Origin: a virus
Length of the DNA: 27,191 nt
Reading direction: 5' to 3' (one strand)
IMG/VR virus record: IMGVR_UViG_3300009314_000075
Coordinates: 1 to 27,191 of that record
The stretch's first letter is position 1; every line of letters begins with the position of its first letter. The notes beneath the pieces were generated by a model. It ran no database searches. It saw only the letters and a list, made by a program, of their open reading frames with translations, and was not told the DNA's origin. This document shows positions 7,769 to 14,807 of this stretch, one piece after another. The translations under genes were made by a program, and so were the position numbers.

Positions 7769-8263
7769 TTATTGCTTCTTTACTAAAATGTTAGCCCCGA
7801 AAGTGTGTCTTGTAATACCTCTAAAATCATCATTTAGAGTAAAAAACAATTCATCCCCTTGCTTACCGTCGAGAATAAACGCACCTAAAGGAATATTTAT
7901 GAACGCGCTCCAAAAATCATCACCAGCACCAAAATTGAATATTTGCCCTTGTTGGAATATATCAAGCCATTGAGCCGTTGTTTTAATAGTTACGCCACGC
8001 GTTACATCTCTATAAACTCCATTTTTTTTACTGGTTATAGAAATGCCATTTGTAAGAGATGTAATACCACCATATTTTCCAGTACCAATTCCACCGTCTT
8101 CTATTTGGACAGAATTGTGGTAAAGAATCCATATTTCTGTGTCAGGTGGTTTAAGCCTAGCAATTTTAGGTATTACAGAATAATCCCCATTAAAATTAGT
8201 GGTGTTATCGTCTGCAATCATTCTTGCGCTTCCCGAAACTCCCCATCTATCTGCGTTTGCCAT
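7769..8263 (-). CDS. Virion-region protein, 164 aa
   Basis: This soluble, Gly/Asp/Asn-rich, probably beta-sandwich protein begins MANADRWGVSGSARM and ends GITRHTFGANILVKKQ. It is two bases from the connector gene upstream and two from the 314-aa gene downstream. In operons of this order the gene after the HK97-gp10-like connector is often the tail terminator or tail tube, and the size would suit either, but I see no diagnostic motif. Function inferred from position only. Confidence 0.5.
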   Translation of the reverse strand: MANADRWGVSGSARMIADDNTTNFNGDYSVIPKIARLKPPDTEIWILYHNSVQIEDGGIGTGKYGGITSLTNGISITSKKNGVYRDVTRGVTIKTTAQWLDIFQQGQIFNFGAGDDFWSAFINIPLGAFILDGKQGDELFFTLNDDFRGITRHTFGANILVKKQ

Positions 8264-8264
8264 A

Positions 8265-8711
8265 TCAAATATTTTTAATTATCTGTGAATTCATTTCCTT
8301 TATCTGTAAAAGTAAATCGTTTTTGGCCCATTTCGGCGCGTTTTCTGAAATTGTTTTTTGTAAGGCTTCGATTTTAGGCTCTAACTGCAAGCCTTTGGAC
8401 CTGTTCTTATAGATCGTGGTCCCTTCTCTTGCGATTTTTCGAGCCACTAAAAAAGGAGGTATATCCAAACCCTTTTCAATTACCCATCTTTCAATTGCTG
8501 CCATTGGAGGAAATTTTCCCGGAGGCCGCCCTCGATTTAAGTATTCAAGGTAGAAAACGCCTTTTGAAGTTACTGAATTGGAATCGCTTTCAACTCTTAA
8601 CGAATCGGAAGCGGCACCGGATGAATCCAGATTTCGAATGGACATTGTAGCCTTTATTTCGAAATTAAACAACTCGACCTCTTTTTCAGTATTTTCAATT
8701 AATTCGCTCAA
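8265..8711 (-). CDS. HK97 gp10-like head-tail connector / neck protein, 148 aa
   Basis: The central string GRPPGKFPPMAAIERWVIEKGLDIP, followed by a helix (VARKIAREGTTIYKNR), is typical of gp10-like tail-completion or neck proteins in Bacteroidota phages, where an Arg/Pro loop precedes W-V-x-x-K-G. The C-terminal third is helical. It overlaps the preceding connector gene by four bases (ATGA), so the two are translationally coupled. Function expected at the head-tail joint; assignment rests on this motif and on its place just after the portal. Confidence 0.7.
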   Translation of the reverse strand: MSELIENTEKEVELFNFEIKATMSIRNLDSSGAASDSLRVESDSNSVTSKGVFYLEYLNRGRPPGKFPPMAAIERWVIEKGLDIPPFLVARKIAREGTTIYKNRSKGLQLEPKIEALQKTISENAPKWAKNDLLLQIKEMNSQIIKNI

Positions 8712-9250
8712 ATGTGGAAGCTATTAAAACCTGTTTTACTTTTATTTTCTTTTTTGCCGATCCAATTCGGGAAATCAGCCTCGTTATCATTTAAGTATTG
8801 TACAATATTGTTTCTATAACTTGTAACCGATTTCATATAAGAAGCGTTTAAAGCGTTTAAGTTCGCCGTACTTTGCCTCGTCATGTTATCTTGGGGATTA
8901 GCGTCGTAATTCACATTTCCGTAATTAGAGGCGAAACTATCCCCCTCGCGTGAATTAATAGCCGCCCAATGAAATGCAAGGAAGGGCTTTAATCCGTAAT
9001 ACTCAATTGTATCACCATTATAATCGTATGTTTTACCGTTCACAAGCTTAATATATGGCTCATTTTGCGGCACTCCATTTGCGTCTAAATCAGTATAGAG
9101 TAAATTATATAAAGGATCGCCCAAAAGCTCGCGTAATTGCTGTTCCTGTACTCTTAAAGCGAAAATATTAAACCTAGCAGTATTATAATTGCCCGAGATA
9201 TCAATATACACTTTCGCATCGTCTCTTGTAAGGATTATTTTTTTACTCAT
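8708..9250 (-). CDS. Head-tail adaptor-like protein, 180 aa
   Basis: The N-terminus MSKKIILTRDDAKVYIDISGNYN, the LRELLGDPLYNLLY helix and a second helical bundle (LKPFLAFHWAAINS) resemble the all-helical connector proteins that follow portals in Bacteroidota phages. ATG at 9250 is preferred to an upstream in-frame start at 9265, because the MSKK form matches the usual N-terminus and keeps only an eight-base overlap with the portal gene. It probably binds under the portal ring. The C-terminus is basic and Ser/Asn-rich. No enzymatic motif. Confidence 0.6.
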   Translation of the reverse strand: MSKKIILTRDDAKVYIDISGNYNTARFNIFALRVQEQQLRELLGDPLYNLLYTDLDANGVPQNEPYIKLVNGKTYDYNGDTIEYYGLKPFLAFHWAAINSREGDSFASNYGNVNYDANPQDNMTRQSTANLNALNASYMKSVTSYRNNIVQYLNDNEADFPNWIGKKENKSKTGFNSFHI

Positions 9251-10484
9251 TGGTTTCCTCCTCAATTACTTCGGTTTTTTTCGTCTCTTCGGGCGTTATT
9301 TCCGTTTCGTCTTTTTCCCTGTGAATAATAAATTGTTTTGGTTTAATCTCGACTTTCTTACTCCCCCAAACAGAGAAATCTAAAATCTTTTGGAAAATCC
9401 TTTCCTTTCTGCTTCTATTTTTTTCAGTGAAAGTATTATACGTATCAAACGCGTCTACATATTCATCTTTCGAAAATCCTCCGTCCTTCGTTGTTCCCGA
9501 AAGAATTGGCGGCTGTTGAAACATTGTATATATATCGGCTTTCGCTTCTTCGTTTTGCTTTGTAAATAATTTATCTACACCTGTACGGGGAATTTCTTCT
9601 ATTACATTACGGCCTTTTAGAGCTTCCATAGCTGAGGCATTAACCGGTATAGCGTTTGTTCTCCCTGCATTCGCCGAACCACTAGCCCCTTTCACATCTT
9701 TTATCAAGCCCGCTTTTTCGAGGCCTGACTCAATTTGAGCCGGATAAAAAAGTACGTAATTTGCAGCGTAACCGTTCTGGATATTAGAAAGTTTCCAAAG
9801 TTTACTTTCTGCTTGGAATTGTGCATCCTCCATAGCGGCGTCGAAACGGCAAAGGGTATATATGTCCTTTTTTCTAGGCACCCAATATATAATTTGCCCG
9901 TTGAATTCTTCGTTTTCTTCTAAGCTGTCAATTTGATCGCCTACCTTTTCAGGATCAAAAGGAAAATATTCAACTACATTTTTATTCTTGCCGCTAAACC
10001 TTGCTTTTGTCCAGTCTTTACACCAAAAAACTCTGCTTTGGTCATAATTCCATCGCAATAATTCAAAAGAAATTTCGTTCAGCTCGATTATCTGGCCTAA
10101 TACATTATAATTAACGTGGATAGCATAGCCGTTAAACAGAGCTTCGTCATCTGCGGTTATTTCGTGAATATCGGCTAATGTCTGCCCGTCTTCATTAACC
10201 ACAAGTTCGTTTAAGTCGTCATCGATAAAACCGGCTCCATATATAAAGGAAGATAATACACCAATTGAGGCCATTGTCGTGACGGACCTTTCAGCTATGG
10301 ATTTTGCCTTATTGGGATAAAGGTTATCTATATCATATTGAATAATCTCTTTACGTGAGAGCCTCGTTTGTTCAGGTCTAGCCATACGCTGCACAAAGGC
10401 CGTTCTCTGCATTGAATTTACGGCGACTTTCATTTCTGAAGGTTTATCCATGTGTTCTAGTGATCCTTCGTGATTTTGGCCCAT
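9243..10484 (-). CDS. Phage portal protein, 413 aa
   Basis: The portal forms the dodecameric DNA channel at one capsid vertex. Supporting features are the N-terminal region with a DIDNLYPNKAKSIAERS motif, the following helix-strand pattern (YAIHVNYNVLGQIIELNEISFELLRW), a long helical region (VDKLFTKQNEEAKADIYTMFQQPPILSG) and a stem/crown-like C-terminal helix ending in a very acidic tail. Length suits a compact portal. It is the first gene after a well-formed promoter (10499-10529) and lies downstream of the major capsid gene, whereas most HK97-type phages place portal before protease and capsid. The start ATG lies about 14 bases after the -7 box, giving a very short leader. Confidence 0.75.
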   Translation of the reverse strand: MGQNHEGSLEHMDKPSEMKVAVNSMQRTAFVQRMARPEQTRLSRKEIIQYDIDNLYPNKAKSIAERSVTTMASIGVLSSFIYGAGFIDDDLNELVVNEDGQTLADIHEITADDEALFNGYAIHVNYNVLGQIIELNEISFELLRWNYDQSRVFWCKDWTKARFSGKNKNVVEYFPFDPEKVGDQIDSLEENEEFNGQIIYWVPRKKDIYTLCRFDAAMEDAQFQAESKLWKLSNIQNGYAANYVLFYPAQIESGLEKAGLIKDVKGASGSANAGRTNAIPVNASAMEALKGRNVIEEIPRTGVDKLFTKQNEEAKADIYTMFQQPPILSGTTKDGGFSKDEYVDAFDTYNTFTEKNRSRKERIFQKILDFSVWGSKKVEIKPKQFIIHREKDETEITPEETKKTEVIEEETNE

Positions 10485-10498
10485 AATATATTTTTTAA

Positions 10499-10529
10499 CA
10501 AATTTAAGGAATTCAAATGAAATAACAAA
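10499..10529 (-). promoter_or_regulatory. Promoter of the portal-tail operon
   Basis: On the minus strand TTTG (10526-10529), a 19-base spacer and TAAATTTG (10499-10506) are a full match to the Bacteroidota consensus. The perfect palindrome at 10538-10561 begins nine bases upstream of the -33 box, well placed for a regulator. Confidence 0.75.
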
Positions 10530-10537
10530 AAAAGCTT

Positions 10538-10561
10538 ATTTTGTAATATATATTACAAAAT
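10538..10561. promoter_or_regulatory. 24-bp perfect palindrome, candidate operator
   Basis: The half-site ATTTTGTAATAT is followed immediately by its exact reverse complement. It lies between a minus-strand promoter (10499-10529) and a plus-strand -7 box (10597-10604). The inner 14 bases recur exactly at 23389-23402. This fits an operator for a dimeric regulator controlling two phage transcription units. Confidence 0.6.
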
Positions 10562-10596
10562 GATATAATTTATTATATTATTTAAAACATTTGTTT

Positions 10597-10604
10597 TATA
10601 TTTG
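10597..10604 (+). promoter_or_regulatory. -7 box of the plus-strand small membrane-protein gene
   Basis: TATATTTG is an exact TAnnTTTG match 45 bases before the ATG at 10649. No convincing TTTG -33 box is seen at the expected distance, so activity may depend on an activator, possibly bound at the palindrome upstream. Confidence 0.45.
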
Positions 10605-10648
10605 GATATTCAAACAAACTAATTAATAATTAAGATAAACTTGAACTA

Positions 10649-10783
10649 ATGGAACCAAGACTAATTATATTACTAGGATTTATAGGTGTAGTGGCAATTG
10701 CTATTTCTATGGCTAAGATAGCAGAACATCAAAATAGAAAGAAGATGGACGAAGCTGAAAAACTAAGAAATTTAAAAAAGTAG
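10649..10783 (+). CDS. Single-pass small membrane protein, 44 aa (moron-like)
   Basis: This encodes MEPRLIILLGFIGVVAIAISMAKIAEHQ... The first 22 residues are one hydrophobic helix and the remainder is a charged, Lys-rich cytoplasmic-type tail. The gene stands alone on the plus strand between capsid and portal operons, with a -7 box upstream and a strong terminator 38 bases downstream, so it is an independent transcription unit. It could be a superinfection-exclusion or host-modifying peptide, or a holin/regulator-like peptide; the sequence only shows a membrane-anchored miniprotein. Confidence 0.6.
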   Translation: MEPRLIILLGFIGVVAIAISMAKIAEHQNRKKMDEAEKLRNLKK

Positions 10784-10820
10784 ATATGAGCTTAATCGAT
10801 TCCGGAGGCTTTCCGAAACA

Positions 10821-10852
10821 AAAAACCCTCACTTTAATAGGTGAGGGTTTTT
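10821..10852. terminator. Strong bidirectional rho-independent terminator
   Basis: AAAAACCCTCAC and GTGAGGGTTTTT form a 12-bp perfect stem around an eight-base loop. The A/T ends supply a U-tract in either direction. It closes both the plus-strand 44-aa gene and the minus-strand capsid operon. Confidence 0.92.
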
Positions 10853-10871
10853 ATTTTATATCAATTTGCTT

Positions 10872-11423
10872 TTATTCGAAATACACATCCGCATTCCCTT
10901 TTTCAACAAATCTTTGATAAAGTTCTTCCGGTACTGGGTAACCTTCAGCGATACGAATTACACCGTTTCCCGCACCCATATGAACCGATCGTGTACGTTT
11001 TGGCATGTGGCCTTTGCGTTCTTTTATCTTCTTTTTAAGAGTTTCGAGTTTCTCTTTCGGCCCGTCTTTTAAAGCAACACCCTCGCGAAGAGATGTAAAG
11101 TATAATTCTGTGAATTGCTCGTATTCAGCAACAGCATTCGACGAATCGATTTTGCTCTTGATAGCTGCCTTAGCTTCTTCCTCTTTCTTCTCTTTAGCTG
11201 CTAGGCCCGCTTTAACGCCTTTATCAACCATTGCCTGAATTGCTTCGGGAGTCATTTCAACCTTAGTTTCTTTCGCTTTAGTTTCTTTCGCTTTAGCTTC
11301 TGCCGCTTTAGCTTCTGCCGCTTTAGCTTCTGCCGCTTTAGCTTCTGCCGCTTTAGCTTCTTTCGCCTTAGCTTCTTCCTCTTTCTTCAAAGCTTTTTCA
11401 CTCTTTTTAAGTGGTTCCGTCAT
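10872..11423 (-). CDS. Ala/Lys/Glu-repeat virion-region protein, 183 aa
   Basis: Residues about 8-52 are a low-complexity helix built from KAAEA, KETKA and EEEAKA repeats, followed by a second charged helix (KAGLAAKEKKEEEAKAAI). The C-terminal 80 residues look globular (GHMPKRTRSVHMGAGNGVIRIAEGYPVPEELYQRFVEKGNADVYFE). The repeats are encoded by a near-perfect 15-base tandem array, so length could vary by slippage. It overlaps the preceding 55-aa gene by 17 bases and is the last gene before the terminator. A capsid-associated or head-completion role is likely from position; no family is recognised. Confidence 0.6.
   Translation of the reverse strand: MTEPLKKSEKALKKEEEAKAKEAKAAEAKAAEAKAAEAKAAEAKAKETKAKETKVEMTPEAIQAMVDKGVKAGLAAKEKKEEEAKAAIKSKIDSSNAVAEYEQFTELYFTSLREGVALKDGPKEKLETLKKKIKERKGHMPKRTRSVHMGAGNGVIRIAEGYPVPEELYQRFVEKGNADVYFE
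11276..11370. repeat. 15-bp tandem repeat in the Ala/Lys/Glu protein gene
   Basis: Consecutive near-identical copies of TTTAGCTTCTGCCGC and close variants (TTTCGC in place of TGCCGC at the edges) encode the KAAEA helix. About four copies are identical, flanked by degenerate ones. Confidence 0.8.
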
Positions 11424-11574
11424 CTTTTTTTGATTTAGATTTTACAACTTTTTTTATAATTCCGGCACGCTCCCAGATTTCTAGGACTTCTTCAGGAAAC
11501 GAAGAAAGGTTGTCATTTGACAACCTTTTTCCTTTGTATCCTGTTGCCTTAGTTTCGTCTACTAAGATATACAT
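11407..11574 (-). CDS. Small hypothetical protein, 55 aa
   Basis: ATG at 11574 (MYILVDETKATGYKGKRLSNDNLSSFPEEVLEIWERAGIIKKVVKSKSKKDDGTT) is preferred to a weaker start at 11592. The protein has a short beta start, a helix (PEEVLEIWERAGII) and a very basic C-terminus. It resembles small head-completion-type proteins placed between capsid and portal genes, but no family can be named. Its 3' end overlaps the next gene by 17 bases, suggesting coupled translation. Confidence 0.6.
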   Translation of the reverse strand: MYILVDETKATGYKGKRLSNDNLSSFPEEVLEIWERAGIIKKVVKSKSKKDDGTT

Positions 11575-11596
11575 AATTATACTTTTTAGCAAAAAA

Positions 11597-12178
11597 TTAA
11601 GCTACAGGCGTTAGTAGTGTCTCTACGTCGAACGTCTTAGCAATCAAATGCGGCTTGTTTATTTCCGCTGATTGGTTGGGGTCAGTAGCCGCAATAAAAT
11701 GCGATGTGCCGCCCGTTGCAGCGTCAGAAATGGAACCATCATCCTCTGTTAATCTAAGACCAACCCCGACAGCTTCAGGGGTTGGATTTACACCTCCTCC
11801 AACTAAGTATTTACGCCCATCTGTAAGAATAGGAATCACAACAACCTTATTAAATCGAATTTTAGATATATTATCTTGATCCAACTGCTCGATTGTTTGC
11901 AATCTCATTTCAATTGAATGGTCGTAACCGTCCGCCCCGTCTTGAGTTCTAAGAGCGTGAGTCGGGAGGATATTAGAACCCTTCGGTACTTGCCATTTAA
12001 AACCAACATCACCCGTCTGTGTCAAGACTATGCCAGTTATCTCTTTTGTCGTCCCGTCAACACTGACAGTTGCACGTTTCCACACTTCATAAGGGAGGAT
12101 CACGACCTCCTCTTGGACTCCCCCCTCTTGAATATTGATACCATCGAATAAGATGCCTTTATCTACTGGACTACTCAT
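11597..12178 (-). CDS. Capsid-adjacent virion protein, 193 aa (decoration or tail-tube candidate)
   Basis: This soluble, beta-rich protein begins MSSPVDKGILFDGINIQEGGVQEEVVILPYE and ends AEINKPHLIAKTFDVETLLTPVA. It has Gly/Asp-rich loops and no helix-rich region, like tube or decoration proteins. It starts 15 bases after the major capsid stop and is thus probably made in high amounts. Its LTQTGDV string is also found in the fibre-like 244-aa protein. In many phages this slot holds a head decoration protein. A major tail protein is the other option, since no other clear tail-tube candidate is seen. Confidence 0.5.
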   Translation of the reverse strand: MSSPVDKGILFDGINIQEGGVQEEVVILPYEVWKRATVSVDGTTKEITGIVLTQTGDVGFKWQVPKGSNILPTHALRTQDGADGYDHSIEMRLQTIEQLDQDNISKIRFNKVVVIPILTDGRKYLVGGGVNPTPEAVGVGLRLTEDDGSISDAATGGTSHFIAATDPNQSAEINKPHLIAKTFDVETLLTPVA

Positions 12179-12193
12179 TTTGTCTCCTTCCGT

Positions 12194-13138
12194 TTAAACT
12201 GGTTCGTAAAAAACAATTTCACTCGGCTCACGATAATTCACATCTAAAGCCCAATCGATACGAGTTGCCCACTCTTTACTGTGATTATCCACTTTGTCAA
12301 TATTAGGATTTTCACCATCAAGGCCAACATAAGCACCCGTAAACAAATTCGATTCGTCTGAGTTCGGATCAGATAACGCAGCTACAATGTGATCTTTAGG
12401 CAAGTTGCTATAATGAACAATTCTATTGTTTAAGAATAAACTTTCAACGCCTTGAGTTAGAACACCTACAGTGGTTTTCTTCGCATCATTATTGTAAATC
12501 TGTAATAATTTCCAGTCCTGAGTACTCAAGTTGATAATATAGCGCGGGTCTTCCAAAAATTTATCCGGGATTGCTTGCCAAACCTCTTCAAGTCTCTCAA
12601 CAATATTTCCTTTAGTGATAGCACCGGCCGGAGTGACTGCGATCGCGTTTACATCTGTTTTAAGGCGTGTAATAATACCATCGATGTATCCAAGAGGATT
12701 TGAGGCTCCTAAGGATTTATCACCTTGCCAGAATAAAGCACTGAATTGATTACCCGCTCCGTTCGCATACATTGCTATAACATCGGCCATGAACTCAGGG
12801 TTTTGGCGTAAGTTCGTCAAGTCGCCTTGCGGGTGCCATTTCTCCCAAATATCAAAAGTATCCTCCGGTATAAATGTCTCGTAAAGAGTCATTTTATTTG
12901 GAGCTAGGCTCCTTTCAGAGTATGTAGTGGTAACAGTTTCCGAGGCCGGAACACCTGTTGTATATGCTCTCATTGGGTTAGCCGTTTGGCTTAACTTAGG
13001 AAGAGCGCGTTTTTTCGCGATACCTTCGAGCATTCTCGCGGCACCTTTTTCAGCGATTTCATTTCCAATACTTAGGACTAAGTATAAAAAACCTAAAAAA
13101 TCACCGTTGTAATCTGAACTTGTAATAGTAACAGCCAT
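12194..13138 (-). CDS. Major capsid protein, 314 aa (HK97-like fold expected)
   Basis: Position directly after a ClpP-type protease/scaffold gene and size both fit a major capsid protein. The sequence contains features expected for the HK97 fold: an N-terminal arm, a long helical spine region (LRQNPEFMADVIAMYANGAGNQFSALFWQGD), an internal A-domain-like stretch (LEEVWQAIPDKFLEDPRYIINLSTQDWKLLQIY) and a C-terminal strand (DWALDVNYREPSEIVFYEPV). The start is ATG after a clean A/T leader, 21 bases downstream of the protease stop. The first about 35 residues are hydrophobic-to-charged and might be trimmed by the protease. Assigned by context and fold-like patterning. Confidence 0.8.
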   Translation of the reverse strand: MAVTITSSDYNGDFLGFLYLVLSIGNEIAEKGAARMLEGIAKKRALPKLSQTANPMRAYTTGVPASETVTTTYSERSLAPNKMTLYETFIPEDTFDIWEKWHPQGDLTNLRQNPEFMADVIAMYANGAGNQFSALFWQGDKSLGASNPLGYIDGIITRLKTDVNAIAVTPAGAITKGNIVERLEEVWQAIPDKFLEDPRYIINLSTQDWKLLQIYNNDAKKTTVGVLTQGVESLFLNNRIVHYSNLPKDHIVAALSDPNSDESNLFTGAYVGLDGENPNIDKVDNHSKEWATRIDWALDVNYREPSEIVFYEPV

Positions 13139-13159
13139 AATATTTATCTTTTTTAATTT

Positions 13160-13642
13160 TTACTGATTTTTACGAGCTTTCTCAACATCGATTTTCACCG
13201 CGACAAGTTCTCTCACTGTTTTACGAGCAGAAACTTGATCGTTTACCTCTGACGGTCTCTCGTTCTTTGGCCCGTCGTTTTTACCCGGTCTGTGATCTCC
13301 AAGTTTCATGTTTTTAAGCATGTCCGCGAATTTAGTAGCCATGCGTTCTTCGGAATCAACAATAGCCTGAGCCATTTGATCAGCGAATGAAGCTGCGTCG
13401 AATTGTTCGGTACTTGCTTCAATATTTTCAATTGAAACGATTTTGTTGTTCTCGTCAACCACTAATTTGCGGTTATCATTGGTTAAATGCTCACCTTTAA
13501 GGTTTGCGACCTCACCAACTTTTGACATTTCAACTCCTTCGGCAAGTTCACCGGCAAAAGCCAAGGTTGTTTTACCATCCGCAAGAGCCACCATGTTAAT
13601 AGTTTCTTGCTTGTCGTCTTTTTTGTTTCCAAATAAAGCCAT
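13160..13642 (-). CDS. Possible internally initiated scaffold protein, 160 aa
   Basis: The in-frame internal ATG of the protease-scaffold gene begins MALFGNKKDDKQETINMVALADGK. It is preceded by AAAATAAAAATCAA, a leader comparable to those of the true gene starts in this phage. The product would be a highly charged protein with a basic C-terminus, like known assembly scaffolds. This is inference from start context and the lambda Nu3 precedent. Confidence 0.4.
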   Translation of the reverse strand: MALFGNKKDDKQETINMVALADGKTTLAFAGELAEGVEMSKVGEVANLKGEHLTNDNRKLVVDENNKIVSIENIEASTEQFDAASFADQMAQAIVDSEERMATKFADMLKNMKLGDHRPGKNDGPKNERPSEVNDQVSARKTVRELVAVKIDVEKARKNQ

Positions 13643-14224
13643 TTGATTTTTATTTTGATTAATAAAATTTTTATCTGCTCTTATCGCAGCTATCTCGAAG
13701 TTATCAGAAATATTCTGAACGATTTTCTTTTCGAGCATCATTGTCGCGGTTAAATCTACCTCCCCGGCCATAAGCGAAAACGCCTCATCTTTGGTGAGAT
13801 TTTCAATATTTTTAACATAGAAATCAGCAAGCCGTTCTTTCTGCATTGCTAATTTTTCCGCTGTTTTCTCTGCTTTTTCCTCTGTAATATCTGTATCAAA
13901 CATTAAACGAGGCTCATGTATAAACATGGTCGAATGCTCTAGTATATGACGCTGTTTAGAAGGAGGTGCCAAGAATATAGCTGTTGCAATTGAGTCGGCG
14001 TTTGAAAGGTTGTGAGTATCGATCTGCCTATCGCCCTGAGCATTTACAGCTTGAATATATGCCGCCATTCGAAGCCCTGCATTTACCGAGCCTCCAACCG
14101 AAGAGATAAATAAATCGACTTGCTTCTCGGATGAGTTCTCAATCGAGAATTGCATCCAATCGGCCTCCCAATTGTCTATTGGGTAGTTAAGAAATATCTG
14201 TTTGCTTTTCTTTTTATCTGCCAT
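13160..14224 (-). CDS. ClpP-like prohead protease fused to scaffold-like C-terminus, 354 aa
   Basis: Residues 1-175 are a ClpP/S14-type protease: SSVGGSVNAGLRM (41-53) matches the S-x-G-G-x-V-x-A-G loop, Ser78 (SNADSIAT) is the nucleophile and His103 (MFIHEPR) lies 25 residues later, as in ClpP; Asp157 is the likely third residue. Such enzymes mature phage proheads. Residues about 195-354 are a charged region (ADQMAQAIVDSEERMATKFADMLKNMKLGD) ending in a basic tail, as expected for a scaffold. An in-frame ATG at codon 195 (position 13642) has an A-rich leader like other starts here, so a separate 160-aa scaffold may also be made, as in lambda C/Nu3. It opens the capsid operon behind its own -7 box. 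Confidence 0.85.
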   Translation of the reverse strand: MADKKKSKQIFLNYPIDNWEADWMQFSIENSSEKQVDLFISSVGGSVNAGLRMAAYIQAVNAQGDRQIDTHNLSNADSIATAIFLAPPSKQRHILEHSTMFIHEPRLMFDTDITEEKAEKTAEKLAMQKERLADFYVKNIENLTKDEAFSLMAGEVDLTATMMLEKKIVQNISDNFEIAAIRADKNFINQNKNQMALFGNKKDDKQETINMVALADGKTTLAFAGELAEGVEMSKVGEVANLKGEHLTNDNRKLVVDENNKIVSIENIEASTEQFDAASFADQMAQAIVDSEERMATKFADMLKNMKLGDHRPGKNDGPKNERPSEVNDQVSARKTVRELVAVKIDVEKARKNQ

Positions 14225-14249
14225 ATTCGAATATTTGTTACAAGTCTAA

Positions 14250-14257
14250 CAAATTTA
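14250..14257 (-). promoter_or_regulatory. -7 box of the capsid operon promoter
   Basis: On the minus strand TAAATTTG is an exact TAnnTTTG match 25 bases before the protease ATG. It is the same octamer as in the portal and tail promoters at 10499 and 4743. No exact TTTG is found 19-20 bases upstream. It lies just downstream (minus direction) of the terminator at 14298-14326, marking the start of a new transcription unit. Confidence 0.55.
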
Positions 14258-14297
14258 CAATGACAAAACAAAAACTTAACCCGTAGTGTCGGAACGC

Positions 14298-14326
14298 AAA
14301 AACCCCGCTCAAATGAATGAACGGGG
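14298..14326 (-). terminator. Rho-independent terminator after the accessory block
   Basis: On the minus strand a CCCCG/CGGGG stem, extended by TCA/TGA after one mismatch, is followed by five T residues. It would stop transcripts of the small accessory genes (14470-15916) before the capsid operon. Confidence 0.75.
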
Positions 14327-14469
14327 CACAAACCTAAAACAATTTAACGAATCTAGTATAACACCTAAAACTTATGAATGCCTAAAGGTAATATATTAAT
14401 TCGATATATTAAAATATTAATTTTTCTCCTACATCTAAATCTTTTAATTTGTGAAAAAATCCCATCGAT
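14327..14469. other. Intergenic A/T-rich region without a recognised gene
   Basis: Between the terminator and the 98-aa gene I see only A/T-rich sequence, with partial inverted repeats of TAATATATTAAT type near 14388-14420. No ORF with a credible start and no promoter match was found. Confidence 0.5.
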
Positions 14470-14766
14470 TCAAACACGATTATCTTTTACATATTGCTCG
14501 GCTTGTTCTTTGGTCAGATATTCAGAGCAATACTTCGTTCCCTTGTAATTAATACCCTCGTCACCGTTCGGTACATGACTGTGTATTTGTAGGTTTATTT
14601 TCACTACCCAATAAACTTGGTCACCATCATAAAATTTACTCCCGTGAGAATTAACAAAAAACGGCTCTTTTTCCTTCTCTTTTTCCTTCTCTTCTGTGGT
14701 AAATACTACGCAACCGTTTACGATTTCGATTGTTATTTTCTCGTTTTCTTTCAATGTGTACTTCAT
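14470..14766 (-). CDS. Phage accessory protein, 98 aa
   Basis: The N-terminal strand pattern (MKYTLKENEKITIEIVNGCVVFTTEE) is followed by an EKEKEKE tract and a C-terminal half with FYDGDQVYWVVKI and YCSEYLTKEQAEQYVKDNRV. The GD-x-x-YWVV plus KEQAEQYV pattern is one I associate with small uncharacterised Bacteroidota phage proteins. It is likely soluble and cytoplasmic. It ends the block that begins with the Rha gene and precedes the terminator at 14298-14326. Function unknown. Confidence 0.6.
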   Translation of the reverse strand: MKYTLKENEKITIEIVNGCVVFTTEEKEKEKEKEPFFVNSHGSKFYDGDQVYWVVKINLQIHSHVPNGDEGINYKGTKYCSEYLTKEQAEQYVKDNRV

Positions 14767-14769
14767 AGG

Positions 14770-14802
14770 TTAAAGTTTTATTGTTAGTTCTTTCGCGTTC
14801 AT
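14770..14802 (-). repeat. Short repeat/mini-ORF MNAKELTIKL
   Basis: A ten-codon ATG frame begins with ATGAACGCGAAAGAA, the same 15 bases that start the mini-ORF at 15143-15190. It lies between two small genes and stops four bases before the next ATG. It is probably a remnant of a duplicated gene start, possibly a translational-coupling peptide. Confidence 0.4.
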
Positions 14803-14807
14803 ATCCT

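Noticed and set aside
10786-10911. Short plus-strand frame after the 44-aa gene (MSLIDSGGF...)
   Set aside because: Runs through the 12-bp terminator stem and into the convergent gene; unlikely to be translated.
11276-11370. Possible CRISPR-like direct repeats
   Set aside because: The 15-bp units are contiguous and coding, with no spacers; a protein repeat.
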